Source: Firm-13 sp964617375 (GTDB taxonomy: Bacteria > Bacillota > Clostridia > Saccharofermentanales > Saccharofermentanaceae). Taken from it: a DNA stretch of 64,000 bases. Positions within the stretch are counted from its first letter, which is position 1. Every line of letters begins with the position of its first letter. Shown here piece after piece: positions 27,005-36,119 of the stretch. The position numbers were made by a program, and so were the translations under genes. Where the stretch lies: NCBI GenBank assembly GCA_964617375.1, contig CAZTXQ010000005.1, positions 31,270 through 95,269 on the forward strand. Direction: 5' to 3'. The notes under the pieces are model-generated. The model ran no database searches, was not told the origin of the DNA, and saw only the letters and a program-made list of their open reading frames with translations.

Positions 27005-27798
27005 AAATTTGTCTTATAGCTTTCTGCGTAAAAGTCCGCAAGCGCTTTGGCGATCCGTTCCGGCCAGAGCCTTCTATATATTCGTAAGTCTTCTTCATAT
27101 CTTCTGCCGCCGCTGATTCCGCCGGAGGTCTGGGTCGCTTCATGAAGGCGGTGGTAGAGAAGGGGTTTCCGCGAATAGCAGAAGCGGCCCTTCATATCCG
27201 CCATCCGGATCCAGGCGTCCCAGTCAAGTGCCATTGTATACTCGGGATCGAAAAGATGCGGGCCCCCTAAGGCCGGAATGTTATAAGTAACGCTCGGCGA
27301 GCATACGGGATTGCCGATTCTTAAGACCGACCGCTTCGCACCGCGGCCTTTTAAGGATTTCCGGAAAACAAACGGCCAAAGCAGCAGGTGCTTGATCCGC
27401 ATCGTCTTATTGAGCTTTCTAACGGTGCCCGTGTGATCGATTTCCCGGTAGTCGGCAAAAACGATCAGAGTATCCGGGTATTTCCTGAAGAAATTCACGA
27501 CCGTTTCCGCATAATTCTCGAGGTATATATCGTCCTGATCGACCAACGTGACATAGGGGGTGGAGGCCGAGGAGAGAGCAAACTCCCAGTCCCCGGTAAT
27601 GCCGGCTTTTCCGGTATTTACAAATAATGGCAAATGATTGTCTTCGGCTATTTTCCGGATACGGTCATTGGGTGTTGACGTTGATATGTAGACCCGACTC
27701 TTAACATTCTGTTTCAATACGGATTGAACCGTTTCCTCAAGAAACGGAGCTCCTTTATAGGCCATAATCGCAAAAGAATGACTTGGAATATCGTTCAT
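27001..27798 (-). CDS. Glycosyltransferase family 2
   Basis: A 265-residue reverse-strand GT2. SFAIMAYKGAPFLEETVQS opens the fold, VTLVDQDDIYLENY supplies the acid motif near residue 80, MALDWDAWIRMADMKG near 185 and LLYHRLHEATQTSGG near 210 are conserved GT2 blocks. The frame is open further upstream to 28014, but GGGAG before ATG 27798 and the fold start decide the shorter form. The longer form would also run past the promoter at 27897-27926. It is co-transcribed with the acyltransferase. The sugar donor is unknown. Confidence 0.82.
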   Translation of the reverse strand: MNDIPSHSFAIMAYKGAPFLEETVQSVLKQNVKSRVYISTSTPNDRIRKIAEDNHLPLFVNTGKAGITGDWEFALSSASTPYVTLVDQDDIYLENYAETVVNFFRKYPDTLIVFADYREIDHTGTVRKLNKTMRIKHLLLWPFVFRKSLKGRGAKRSVLRIGNPVCSPSVTYNIPALGGPHLFDPEYTMALDWDAWIRMADMKGRFCYSRKPLLYHRLHEATQTSGGISGGRRYEEDLRIYRRLWPERIAKALADFYAESYKTNL

Positions 27799-27896
27799 GC
27801 ATGAATCTCCCGACGTAGGATGGATATCGATATGTCTGGCCGCCCGGAAGTGAAAACAAAACCAAGGGAAAAGACTTGCGGGACGGACATGTGCAC

Positions 27897-27926
27897 ATGA
27901 TATCCGTTTCCCGTTGTATTTGTCAA
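27897..27926 (-). promoter_or_regulatory. Sigma-A promoter of the reverse-strand GT2-acyltransferase unit
   Basis: On the minus strand TTGACA (27926-27921), 18 bases, then TATCAT (27902-27897). It diverges from the promoter at 27978-28007. Confidence 0.7.
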
Positions 27927-27977
27927 TTAAAGGGCAGGAACATACCGGAATACCATTTACACAGGACTTTATATTTC

Positions 27978-28007
27978 TTGACAAACAGGATATGAATCGA
28001 CTAGCAT
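27978..28007 (+). promoter_or_regulatory. Sigma-A promoter upstream of the flippase gene
   Basis: TTGACA, 18 bases, TAGCAT. The -35 is perfect and the -10 matches 4 of 6. Transcription would start near 28014, 39 bases before the flippase ATG. Confidence 0.6.
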
Positions 28008-28052
28008 AAATCAAATATACGTATTCTGATCGGTCGGAGGAAGAATAAGATA

Positions 28053-29312
28053 ATGACGTCTGTCAAAGGCCGGAACCTGACCGGAATTAATAATTTTGCC
28101 TGGAATGCGGTCGGAAGTGCGGCAAACACGTTAACTTCACTTCTCTTTCTTGTTTTTGCTACGAGAATTCTTGGAAAAGACGATGCGGGGCCGTTTGCGA
28201 TTGCGTTTACGACGGCAACGATCCTCCTCTCGCTGGGCCTTTACGGCGTGCGGAATTATCAGGTTACCGATACCGGCGACACATATCCGGCAGGCTCCTA
28301 TATATCGGCAAGACTTATAACTTCCGCGTTTATGCTTCCCGTGGGACTGATCTTTTGCATGATCAGCGGATACAACGCAGAGAAGAGCTGGCTTGTTGTG
28401 CTGCTTCTGCTCGGAAAGTGCGCCGAATCGATGTCCGATGTCTTCTACGGAATTCTGCAGAAGAGGGGAAGACTCGATCTTGCGGGAATTTCAATGACCG
28501 TACGTGCGGTACTGTCAATGGCGGTGTTTTATATCGCGCTTAAGATCACGAAGAACCTTCTCCTGGCGGCCGGACTTCTTTCGTCCTGTGCTTTTTTGAC
28601 GCTGTTCATACTTGACATCCCGTTTGCCGGAAAGTTGGAACCGATCCGGCCGGGTCTCGACAAAAAGACTTTAACTCGCCTTCTCGGCGCCTGTTTTCCG
28701 GTTTTTGCCGCATCGATATTTTCTGTAATTGTAACCAACATGCCCAAGTATGTGATCGACAGGGTGATGGAGGATCGTTTTCAAACGATTTACGGTATTA
28801 TTGTCATGCCCGGAACCGCGATATTTTTGTTCAGCCAGATCGTGACACAGTCCATGCTTATGAGAATGGCAAAATACAGGGATGACCTGAAATCCGGCCG
28901 TTTTATGAAGCTTAACGCCGTTATAGCCGGCGCACTCGTGCTTTTTACCGGCGCGTGCGTCGTTTTCTTCTATTTTTGGGGAAGCAGCCTTCTTTCCTTT
29001 ATTTACAAAATCGATCTGGAAGAATATATCCCGGAGCTTCTGATTGTTCTCGTCGGAGCGCTTCTTGGAAGTATCGCTTATCTCCTTTCGGCCGCCTTAA
29101 CCTCACTTCGGATCACTCGGATCCAACTGTGGATCTTTGTTGCCAATCTGATTGCGGCTATTGTCCTTTCCGCTCTGCTGGTTCCGTCAAAGGGACTATT
29201 CGGAGCGTCGTTATCCTACCTCTTCATTATGCTGGTGCAGCTTATCCTGTATCTGATCGTATTCCTTTACGCCATATTTTCGCGAAAAGGCAAAATACGG
29301 ACCTTTGAATGA
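28053..29312 (+). CDS. wzx: Lipid-linked oligosaccharide flippase (Wzx type)
   Basis: A 419-residue protein with about twelve hydrophobic segments and the N-terminal NNFAWNAVGSAANTLTSLLFLVFATRILG segment region typical of the polysaccharide-transport branch of the MVF/MATE-like superfamily. Such proteins flip undecaprenyl-pyrophosphate-linked repeat units to the outer face. GGAGG precedes the ATG. It is a second export route beside the ABC pair at 9069-10585, so either two glycans are made here or one system flips side-chain units. No Wzy polymerase or Wzz chain-length regulator was recognised. Confidence 0.85.
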   Translation: MTSVKGRNLTGINNFAWNAVGSAANTLTSLLFLVFATRILGKDDAGPFAIAFTTATILLSLGLYGVRNYQVTDTGDTYPAGSYISARLITSAFMLPVGLIFCMISGYNAEKSWLVVLLLLGKCAESMSDVFYGILQKRGRLDLAGISMTVRAVLSMAVFYIALKITKNLLLAAGLLSSCAFLTLFILDIPFAGKLEPIRPGLDKKTLTRLLGACFPVFAASIFSVIVTNMPKYVIDRVMEDRFQTIYGIIVMPGTAIFLFSQIVTQSMLMRMAKYRDDLKSGRFMKLNAVIAGALVLFTGACVVFFYFWGSSLLSFIYKIDLEEYIPELLIVLVGALLGSIAYLLSAALTSLRITRIQLWIFVANLIAAIVLSALLVPSKGLFGASLSYLFIMLVQLILYLIVFLYAIFSRKGKIRTFE

Positions 29313-29403
29313 CCGTTACGGCATGAACCGACGTTCCGGAACATACAAAAAAGCGCATTCATTCGTCAGTGTTATTTTTCCTAAGACATATGAATGCTGT
29401 TTA

Positions 29404-29412
29404 TGTTAAAAT
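29404..29412 (+). promoter_or_regulatory. Possible extended -10 promoter
   Basis: TGTTAAAAT, an extended -10 form, with an AAGACA-like -35 18 bases upstream. An 8-bp inverted repeat (GCATTCAT 29355-29362, ATGAATGC 29390-29397) surrounds the -35 region and could be an operator. Confidence 0.4.
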
Positions 29413-29442
29413 AATTAGGAATTTTCAGGGTGGAGTGAAAGA

Positions 29443-30135
29443 ATGAAGTGTTTACTTATCATACCCGCATATAACGAGGCGGAGAATCTTGTGAATCTCG
29501 TCAAAGAGATTAAAGAGAAAGCGCCATCCTTCGATTATGTGATTATCAATGACGGTTCCACAGATGACACCGCGGAGATCAGCCGGGAAAACGGACTCAA
29601 CACGGTTAATCTCATGAACAATCTCGGCATCGGCGGAGCCGTTCAGACCGGATATATGTACGCACTGATGAACGGCTACGACATAGCCGTACAAATTGAC
29701 GGTGACGGACAGCATGACCCGGCCTATTTGGACCGTCTGATCGAGCCGATTCTTGCGGGACGGGCGGATTTTACGATCGGTACCCGCTTCATTCACGGCA
29801 AAGGTTTCCAGTCGTCGGGTCTTCGGCGCGTGGGGATCAACTGGCTGAATCGTGTGATCCGGATGACCGCACACGTAAGGATCACGGACGCGACTTCCGG
29901 GTTTCGCGCGGCAAGCCGCGGTGTGATCGGGATCTTTTCCGGTTATTACCCGAAAGACTATCCGGAGCCCGAGACCATTGTGGATGTCTGCCGCCATAAT
30001 TACAGGATCGAAGAGGTACCGGTGGAAATGCGGGAACGAAACTTCGGTACGAGCAGCATTAAGCTCACCAAGTCTGTTTATTACATGATGAAAGTATCTT
30101 TGGCGGTTTTTATATCCGGACTCAAGAAACACTGA
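29443..30135 (+). CDS. DPM1-like polyprenyl-phosphate glycosyltransferase (GT2)
   Basis: A 230-residue soluble GT2 beginning CLLIIPAYNEAENLVNLV, with VIINDGSTDDT and VQIDGDGQHDPAYLDRLI, the DPM1/GtrB acid motif. ATSGFRAASRGVIGIF lies near residue 150. Unlike the two other DPM-like enzymes in the window it has no C-terminal membrane helices. The DUF2304 protein encoded 19 bases downstream is a small membrane protein that may anchor it, a pairing often seen. It would make a polyprenyl-phosphate sugar for the GT-C protein at 30510. Confidence 0.88.
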   Translation: MKCLLIIPAYNEAENLVNLVKEIKEKAPSFDYVIINDGSTDDTAEISRENGLNTVNLMNNLGIGGAVQTGYMYALMNGYDIAVQIDGDGQHDPAYLDRLIEPILAGRADFTIGTRFIHGKGFQSSGLRRVGINWLNRVIRMTAHVRITDATSGFRAASRGVIGIFSGYYPKDYPEPETIVDVCRHNYRIEEVPVEMRERNFGTSSIKLTKSVYYMMKVSLAVFISGLKKH

Positions 30136-30154
30136 TTTGAAGAGGGTTAACTAA

Positions 30155-30526
30155 ATGAGTACGTTTACCAAGATTTTTATAATCCTGATCATAATATTGT
30201 TCCTTCTTTATATCGGACGGATGCTGAAGAAGGGTAAGATCGAGTTCAAATATGCCTTTCTTTGGATCGGAACTTCTTTGATCGTTCTGCTCATTACCGT
30301 ATTTCCGTCGATTCTCGTTTTTTTCTCTTCTCTGATCGGAATTGAGCTTCCGGTTAATCTGGTCTTTTTCCTGGGGATCATTTTAAATCTTGTCATCACG
30401 TTTGCAATTACCGCTTCCTATTCCAAGATGAAGGAAATGGTATACAAGAACACCCAGTATATCTCTTTGCTCGAAAACAAGATCGACCGTATGGAAAAGG
30501 AGCAAAAGAATGGATCCGAAGAATAA
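30155..30526 (+). CDS. DUF2304 small membrane protein
   Basis: A 123-residue protein with three membrane helices (about residues 5-22, 32-52, 66-88) and a charged, coiled-coil-prone tail (KMKEMVYKNTQYISLLENK). This is the DUF2304 pattern. The family has no proven activity but usually accompanies DPM1-like GT2 genes, as here. A role as membrane partner of the preceding enzyme is inferred. It overlaps the following gene by 17 bases. Confidence 0.82.
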   Translation: MSTFTKIFIILIIILFLLYIGRMLKKGKIEFKYAFLWIGTSLIVLLITVFPSILVFFSSLIGIELPVNLVFFLGIILNLVITFAITASYSKMKEMVYKNTQYISLLENKIDRMEKEQKNGSEE

Positions 30527-32687
30527 GATACGCGCGGATATTTTTACGCTGATTTTTTTGATATATGTCTTATTCATGTCGTTATGCGACATTCTGAATC
30601 TCGGACTCTTTTACCTGGATCTGAACCGATTTACATGGCTTACAGCGATCTTCTCGGCTCTTGCCGTGCTTACGGCCGGATTCTTCTTAAGAAAAAGGAT
30701 TGAACGGATCCCGACAAAACCGGATGCTCTCTTTGTTGTATTCTCCGTCGGTATCATGGCGCTTGCCTTTTTTAAGGGCGTTATCCCCGATACAAGCTAC
30801 GACGTCGGGTATTATCATATCTACAAACAGTATCCGGGTTATGCCGACAATGTGAATGTCGACGTTTTCGTGGGTACGTTCCTCTTTCCGCTGGCGGACA
30901 GACTCTTCTATTATCCCCGTATGCTTCTGGGATACCGGATGGGTACGCTGTTTAACGGATACCTGATGGTCACGATTTTCGCCCAGATCCGGAACATCAT
31001 ATGCCTTGCGACCGGTTCGAAGCTTTCGGAACTTCACGCGTCATGGGCAGCCAAATCGATTTTCAATCCTCTTAGAAGTCTCGGCAGGCTTTTCGCGAGC
31101 GAGAGCTTGTTTGCTTTTCTTGCTGTAACCACCTTCTATGCGATCGCAAACCTTGGCACATATCTGGTTGATCTTACCGCGCTGCCCCTGCTTCTTGCTT
31201 TCCTTGCATTGCAGGCGGACGGAGAGAGAAAAGCAGGCCGCGCCGAATTTATCTACGCGGCACTTCTTTGCGGTCTCTCTTTTGCGATGAAATTCACGAA
31301 CGCATTCTTTATCGCGCCTATGCTCGTTTTCTATATTCTGCAGAACCGGAAGAGTCTTAAGGTTTCAACCTTTTTCCTTTCACTTCTGACAGCGGTCATT
31401 CCTTTTACGCCGTATCTGATTTATAACTATTTGAGCATCGGAAATCCGTTCGGATTTACGTTCCTGACTCAGATATTCAAAACGCCCTATCTTTCCGCGA
31501 TTGCCGAAAACGACTTGAGATGGGGGCCGTTAAGCCATAAGGAGCTTCTCTTGTGGCCGATCAAGATGATTACGGATCCCACATATCATATTTCCGAGAT
31601 TTCCAAATACCCTCAGATCTATATTCTGGTCGGATGTATCGCGACCGCCATATTGTTTATCGGCTGTGTTGTTAACGCGATTCGGAAAAGAAAGGTTCAC
31701 GGCGGCGATCTCTTTATGTCGCTCGCTTACACCTTCGGTCTCTATCTCTGGCTTGAAGTATCCGGATATCCGCGCTATGCGATCTTCCTTGAGATTCTTG
31801 CGGTAATCGAGATATCCGTCCTTATTATCCGGTTCATTTCGGCCGCCCGCTTCAAAATTCCGCTCTCGATCCTCGCGGCTCTTATCGTCCTTGTTCTGGG
31901 CGCGCAGTGCTGGGTGAACACCTATAACGGCGCCATGAACACCTATGACTGGAGCTGGAGAGGGGAGACCGGCAGTGCTGAATATATGAACAATTATCAG
32001 TATGTTTTCCGCGACCAGGGGCTTATCGGCACCGACGAACAGCGGGACCGGATTGATATCTTCGTCTCATCCGGCGTACTCCACGAGTACTGCAAGCTGA
32101 TCGATCCATCCGCGGATATAGTGAACTACTGGTATTTCGAGAAATACTTCCCGACGCTTACGGCAAGGGATTTCAGGACGTACTATATGGATATGCTGAA
32201 GACGGATGCCGCCGAAGGTAAAGGATTGTATGACGTTTATGTTTTGAGCGGGTACAACACGATCGCGGATACCGCGAACCGGATGGGCGCTGCGGTCACG
32301 AGCCTCGAATATGTCGACGGGAACGGGTTTCGGGCGCTTCTGGTCGGATATGATTTCTCCGGCAAGACGAATACCTTAGCGGATCTGTACCAGACGCCGC
32401 AGAGCTTTACGGTGGATGCATCCGCGAACAAGACCGTAAAAGTATCCGGAATCGCATTTATCGCGCCCTTTGTTTACTGGGAGACGCCGGTCACGCATTT
32501 CACCGTGAAAGCGACGGACGGAGTGAATACGGCGGTGCTTCTGGACCTCGAGATCCAGCCGGAAACATTCTATAACATAAACGAAGAACTGGATCTGTCG
32601 GCCTTTACGGGACCCGTTACGATTACGGTCATCGACGAGACCCCGACCGACTGGCACACCAACGCGATCAACGTAAGCATTGGCTGA
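30510..32687 (+). CDS. Large membrane glycosyltransferase-like protein (GT-C type)
   Basis: A 725-residue protein. About eleven hydrophobic segments fill residues 10-465, and the last 250 residues form an outer soluble domain with a beta-rich end (SFTVDASANKTVKVSGIAF). DTSYDVGYYHIYKQYPG after the second or third helix is a plausible GT-C catalytic loop with an acidic residue. The architecture fits transferases that move a sugar from polyprenyl phosphate to an exported glycan. It overlaps the DUF2304 gene by 17 bases and so belongs to the DPM1-like module. Acceptor and sugar unknown. Confidence 0.75.
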   Translation: MDPKNKIRADIFTLIFLIYVLFMSLCDILNLGLFYLDLNRFTWLTAIFSALAVLTAGFFLRKRIERIPTKPDALFVVFSVGIMALAFFKGVIPDTSYDVGYYHIYKQYPGYADNVNVDVFVGTFLFPLADRLFYYPRMLLGYRMGTLFNGYLMVTIFAQIRNIICLATGSKLSELHASWAAKSIFNPLRSLGRLFASESLFAFLAVTTFYAIANLGTYLVDLTALPLLLAFLALQADGERKAGRAEFIYAALLCGLSFAMKFTNAFFIAPMLVFYILQNRKSLKVSTFFLSLLTAVIPFTPYLIYNYLSIGNPFGFTFLTQIFKTPYLSAIAENDLRWGPLSHKELLLWPIKMITDPTYHISEISKYPQIYILVGCIATAILFIGCVVNAIRKRKVHGGDLFMSLAYTFGLYLWLEVSGYPRYAIFLEILAVIEISVLIIRFISAARFKIPLSILAALIVLVLGAQCWVNTYNGAMNTYDWSWRGETGSAEYMNNYQYVFRDQGLIGTDEQRDRIDIFVSSGVLHEYCKLIDPSADIVNYWYFEKYFPTLTARDFRTYYMDMLKTDAAEGKGLYDVYVLSGYNTIADTANRMGAAVTSLEYVDGNGFRALLVGYDFSGKTNTLADLYQTPQSFTVDASANKTVKVSGIAFIAPFVYWETPVTHFTVKATDGVNTAVLLDLEIQPETFYNINEELDLSAFTGPVTITVIDETPTDWHTNAINVSIG

Positions 32688-32771
32688 TTCATTGAAAAGA
32701 AATTTTAACCGACGACGATTTTGTAGTACTATAAATTAGAAATGATCTGTGATGACATAGGAGCATATTGA

Positions 32772-34094
32772 ATGAAGAAGAAACTGACGCCGAATCTGTT
32801 GTTTTTTATTCTGTCGGCTGTTTCCATATCGGTTTTTCTGATCGAATTTTCAATCTTCGGGAGAGAGACCGGCAAATCGCTGTATTTCGGCGATCCATCG
32901 GATTCGTTCATGGATTTTTTCAACGTTATTTCATGTATCGCGACGGGACGTCCATATAGCTGCGGGGGACTTTTTATATACCCTCCGTTTGTCGCTATTA
33001 TGATGTTTCCTTTTTTGAAGCTGATCCCGTATTCGGTAATCAGCACCAATATGCGCTGGTTTGCGGCCTTTGACGATATTCCGATCAAGTATACGGTGAA
33101 CATGGGAAAGACAATGAGATTATCAGAAAGCGGTGTATTGTCGCTTTTGCTGTTCATGTTTCTCGCGATTCTTGCCGTTGCTTTTCTGACAGCTGCCATT
33201 CATAAGGGCAAGTTCAGCGAGAACCTCTTCCTGATTTTTATCGTCCTTATGTCGGGAGGGTTTCTTTTCGAGTATGAGCGCGCGAATACGATTATTTTGG
33301 CTGTGATTTTTCTTTTGATTTTTATACTATTCAAAGACAGTAAAAATGCTTTTCTGAGGGAACTCGCGCTGATTGCACTTGCGTGTGCGACCGGAATCAA
33401 AGTATATCCGGCGGTGTTCGGATTGCTTCTGTTACGTGACAAGAGATGGAAGGATGCCATCCGTACCGCGATCTACGGAATCCTGGTCATGTTTCTTCCA
33501 TTCCTGTTGTTCGGGGGAAGAAGTTCGATCAGCACGCTCATTCATACGCTGTCGTCTTCTAATTCCGGCACCTTCAGTACGGGGCTATCCTACAAAGTAG
33601 ATCTTACTAATGCCCTTAGAACGCTTGGATTGATTTTCGGATGGACGGATCAGACCGTGATCGACATCGGCGGGAAACTGTCCTATGCACTGGTTCTTAT
33701 TGCCATAGTACCTGTCTGCACAGTGAAAAAGGAATGGAAGGCAGTTGCCATTGTCGCGCTCGCTGTCGTTATGACGCCTGCATTCAACTTCTACTACGCT
33801 TTATCCTATCTTGTCATTCCGCTCATCGTATTCCTCAAAGCGAAAGAAACCGGAAAGGTATCGTATCTTTATGCGATTCTGTTTGCGATCCTTCTTTCTC
33901 CCGCCTTTATCGTTACAATCGACGAAATCAATCAGACCTCTACCGGACAGTACGGTCTTTCCGTTATGTCGATGATCCAGAATTTACTTTCTGTTACAAT
34001 TTATCTTTGGCTGATCGCAGAGGGATGGGTTCAGTTTGCGAGAAACCGCATGAAGAAGCCGGCGATTTCGGACGATACTGCCGGGGTTGTCTGA
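32772..34094 (+). CDS. Membrane glycosyltransferase-like protein (DUF2029/GT87-like)
   Basis: A 440-residue multi-pass protein. SFMDFFNVISCIATGRPYS followed by FIYPPFVAIM resembles the periplasmic catalytic loop of the DUF2029/GT87 family, which uses polyprenyl-phosphate sugars. CATGIKVYPAVFGLLLLRDKRWK near residue 205 is the second conserved family block. The protein at 40987-42345 shares both blocks (FMDFFNVNKM, SSYPPLAMV, CLKIFPIVLFYLFF), so the two are paralogues. AGGAG lies before the ATG. A TATAAA box near 32730 may be a promoter but has no clear -35. Confidence 0.78.
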   Translation: MKKKLTPNLLFFILSAVSISVFLIEFSIFGRETGKSLYFGDPSDSFMDFFNVISCIATGRPYSCGGLFIYPPFVAIMMFPFLKLIPYSVISTNMRWFAAFDDIPIKYTVNMGKTMRLSESGVLSLLLFMFLAILAVAFLTAAIHKGKFSENLFLIFIVLMSGGFLFEYERANTIILAVIFLLIFILFKDSKNAFLRELALIALACATGIKVYPAVFGLLLLRDKRWKDAIRTAIYGILVMFLPFLLFGGRSSISTLIHTLSSSNSGTFSTGLSYKVDLTNALRTLGLIFGWTDQTVIDIGGKLSYALVLIAIVPVCTVKKEWKAVAIVALAVVMTPAFNFYYALSYLVIPLIVFLKAKETGKVSYLYAILFAILLSPAFIVTIDEINQTSTGQYGLSVMSMIQNLLSVTIYLWLIAEGWVQFARNRMKKPAISDDTAGVV

Positions 34095-34178
34095 TCACTC
34101 CCCCGAGCTGAATCCGCTCTTTTTTCAAATGGCGGGATCAAACATAATTGAGGATTAGGGGATAACCCCGGTTGCATA

Positions 34179-34207
34179 TTGCCAAAATGAGTCCTGCGCG
34201 GTATTAT
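34179..34207 (+). promoter_or_regulatory. Sigma-A promoter of the ThDP-enzyme unit
   Basis: TTGCCA, 17 bases, TATTAT, each matching 5 of 6. Transcription would begin near 34214, just before the GGAGG ribosome site of the gene at 34236. Confidence 0.7.
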
Positions 34208-34235
34208 GGAAATCTTGAAACGTAGGAGGAATACT

Positions 34236-36047
34236 ATGCGAATTCGAGTAGCGGATCATATCGCTAATCTTCTGGTGAATCATCAGATTGATCACCTTTT
34301 CAGTGTCACAGGCGGCGGCGCCATGCATCTCAATGATGCCTTCGGCCGCAATTCATCGATTACTTGTACGTACAATCACCACGAACAGGCATGTGCCATG
34401 GCAGCAGAGAGCTACGCGCGACTTACCGGTCAGATCGCAGCGGTCTGTGTTACTTCGGGCCCCGGCGGAACGAACGCGATTACAGGCGTTCTTGGCGGTT
34501 GGCTGGATTCGATTCCGATGCTCGTTATTTCCGGACAGGTTCGTTATGATACGACGGTTCGGTCGACAGGCAGCCCGATGCGTCAGCTGGGCGATCAGGA
34601 GTATGACATCACCCGTTCGATCGAACCCATGACCAAATACTCGGTTATGGTGACAGACCCGCTTACGGTTGAATATCATATCGAGCGCGCGATTTTTATC
34701 GCGATGCACGGTCGTAAGGGTCCTTCCTGGGTGGATATCCCACTGAATGTCCAATCCGCAATCATTGAGACGGATGACCTGGTCAAATACGATCCGGCTG
34801 AGGACAGCTCGGAGATTCCGGCGCCGATTTCCCGCGAAATCGCCAGGGATATCATCGCGAAGCTGAAGACGGCGAAGCGCCCGCTGATCCTGTCCGGATC
34901 GGCGATACGTCTTGCCGGCTGTCATGATGCATTCATCTCTCTGGTCGATCAATTGAATATTCCCGTCGTTACGGCATGGAATGCACACGATACGCTTTGG
35001 AACGACCACCCCTTGTATGTGGGCCGTCCCGGCACACTCGGTGACCGATCCGGGAACATGATTGTTCAGAGCTGCGACGTTCTTCTCGTTTTAGGCTCCA
35101 GACTCAATGTCCGTCAGATCAGTTATAATTGGAAGATGTTTGCGAAAGATGCCTATATCATTTCCGTAGACATTGACCCGCTTGAGCTCACAAAGCCTAC
35201 GCTGTCATTGGATCTTCCGGTGCTGGGAGATGTGTCGGATCTGATCGGTCTTCTTCAGTCGGAACTGGGATCGGAAACGCTTCCGCCCAAATCTTCCTGG
35301 CTCGATGCATGCAGGGCAACGATGGCGAAATATCCGGTCGTTTCCGAGTGCTATTTTGATAAGAAGTCACCCGTGAATCCGTATTGTTTTATGGAATCTC
35401 TTTTCGATAAGCTCCCGGAAGATGAAGTCATCGTTGCCAGCAACGGTTCGGCTTGCGTGTGTTCTTTCCAGGCTGCTTACCTTAAGAAGGGTCAGCGGCT
35501 GTATACCAACTCCGGCTGCGCTTCTATGGGTTATGGATTGCCGGCGGCTCTCGGCGCCGCCGTAGCGGTCGGAGACACCCGCCCTGTCCTTTGTATTGAA
35601 GGAGACGGCAGTATTCAAATGAACCTGCAGGAATTGCAGACGGTCGTCTATCATCAGCTTCCCCTTAAGATCGTTGTTCTGAACAACGAAGGCTATCATT
35701 CGATCCGTCAAACGCAGTCCGGATTCTTCGGGCAGCCGCTGCACGGTGTCGGAAATGAGAGCGGTGTCGGGTTTGCACCTTTTTCCAAGCTCGCCCCGGC
35801 ATTTGGACTGCCGTATTATCGGGTTGATGCTCTTGACACAATGGATGCGGTATTGACCGAGGCTCTTGCCCATGAAGGTCCGGTGCTTATAGAGGCGATC
35901 ATTGATATTGAACAGCCTTTTTCTCCGAAGCTTGCTTCGAAACGACTTGAGGATGGTACCATGTACTCGCCGCCGCCGGATGATATGGCTCCCTTTCTTG
36001 ACCGGGAAGAATATCAGAGTGCACTCGACCTTTTGCGGAATTCGTAA
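34236..36047 (+). CDS. Acetolactate-synthase-like ThDP enzyme
   Basis: A 603-residue thiamine-diphosphate enzyme. NHHEQACAMAAESYAR holds the catalytic Glu near residue 50. TSGPGGTNAITGVLGGWLD follows, and the ThDP/Mg site is EGDGSIQMN near 455 with the paired NN near 484. The three-domain order is that of acetolactate synthase. No regulatory subunit gene, ilvC or ilvD is nearby. The setting beside CDP-deoxyhexose genes recalls YerE, which adds a two-carbon unit from pyruvate to a CDP-4-keto-3,6-dideoxyhexose. That role here is inference. GGAGG before ATG 34236 decides against ATG 34206. It starts its own transcript. Confidence 0.88.
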   Translation: MRIRVADHIANLLVNHQIDHLFSVTGGGAMHLNDAFGRNSSITCTYNHHEQACAMAAESYARLTGQIAAVCVTSGPGGTNAITGVLGGWLDSIPMLVISGQVRYDTTVRSTGSPMRQLGDQEYDITRSIEPMTKYSVMVTDPLTVEYHIERAIFIAMHGRKGPSWVDIPLNVQSAIIETDDLVKYDPAEDSSEIPAPISREIARDIIAKLKTAKRPLILSGSAIRLAGCHDAFISLVDQLNIPVVTAWNAHDTLWNDHPLYVGRPGTLGDRSGNMIVQSCDVLLVLGSRLNVRQISYNWKMFAKDAYIISVDIDPLELTKPTLSLDLPVLGDVSDLIGLLQSELGSETLPPKSSWLDACRATMAKYPVVSECYFDKKSPVNPYCFMESLFDKLPEDEVIVASNGSACVCSFQAAYLKKGQRLYTNSGCASMGYGLPAALGAAVAVGDTRPVLCIEGDGSIQMNLQELQTVVYHQLPLKIVVLNNEGYHSIRQTQSGFFGQPLHGVGNESGVGFAPFSKLAPAFGLPYYRVDALDTMDAVLTEALAHEGPVLIEAIIDIEQPFSPKLASKRLEDGTMYSPPPDDMAPFLDREEYQSALDLLRNS

Positions 36048-36119
36048 CGGCGATAGAGTACTGTACACGTAAATGCGAAAAAGAACATTGGGAATCCGAA
36101 AAAACAGGAGGAAAATACC

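Noticed and set aside
30000..30100. tRNA or rRNA genes anywhere in the window
   Set aside because: No cloverleaf-type or conserved rRNA sequence was recognised by eye on either strand; a tRNAscan or Infernal run would be decisive.
34236..36047. Naming the ThDP enzyme ilvB (acetolactate synthase)
   Set aside because: No ilvN, ilvC or ilvD is nearby and the context is sugar biosynthesis. The sequence alone cannot separate ilvB from a YerE-like role.
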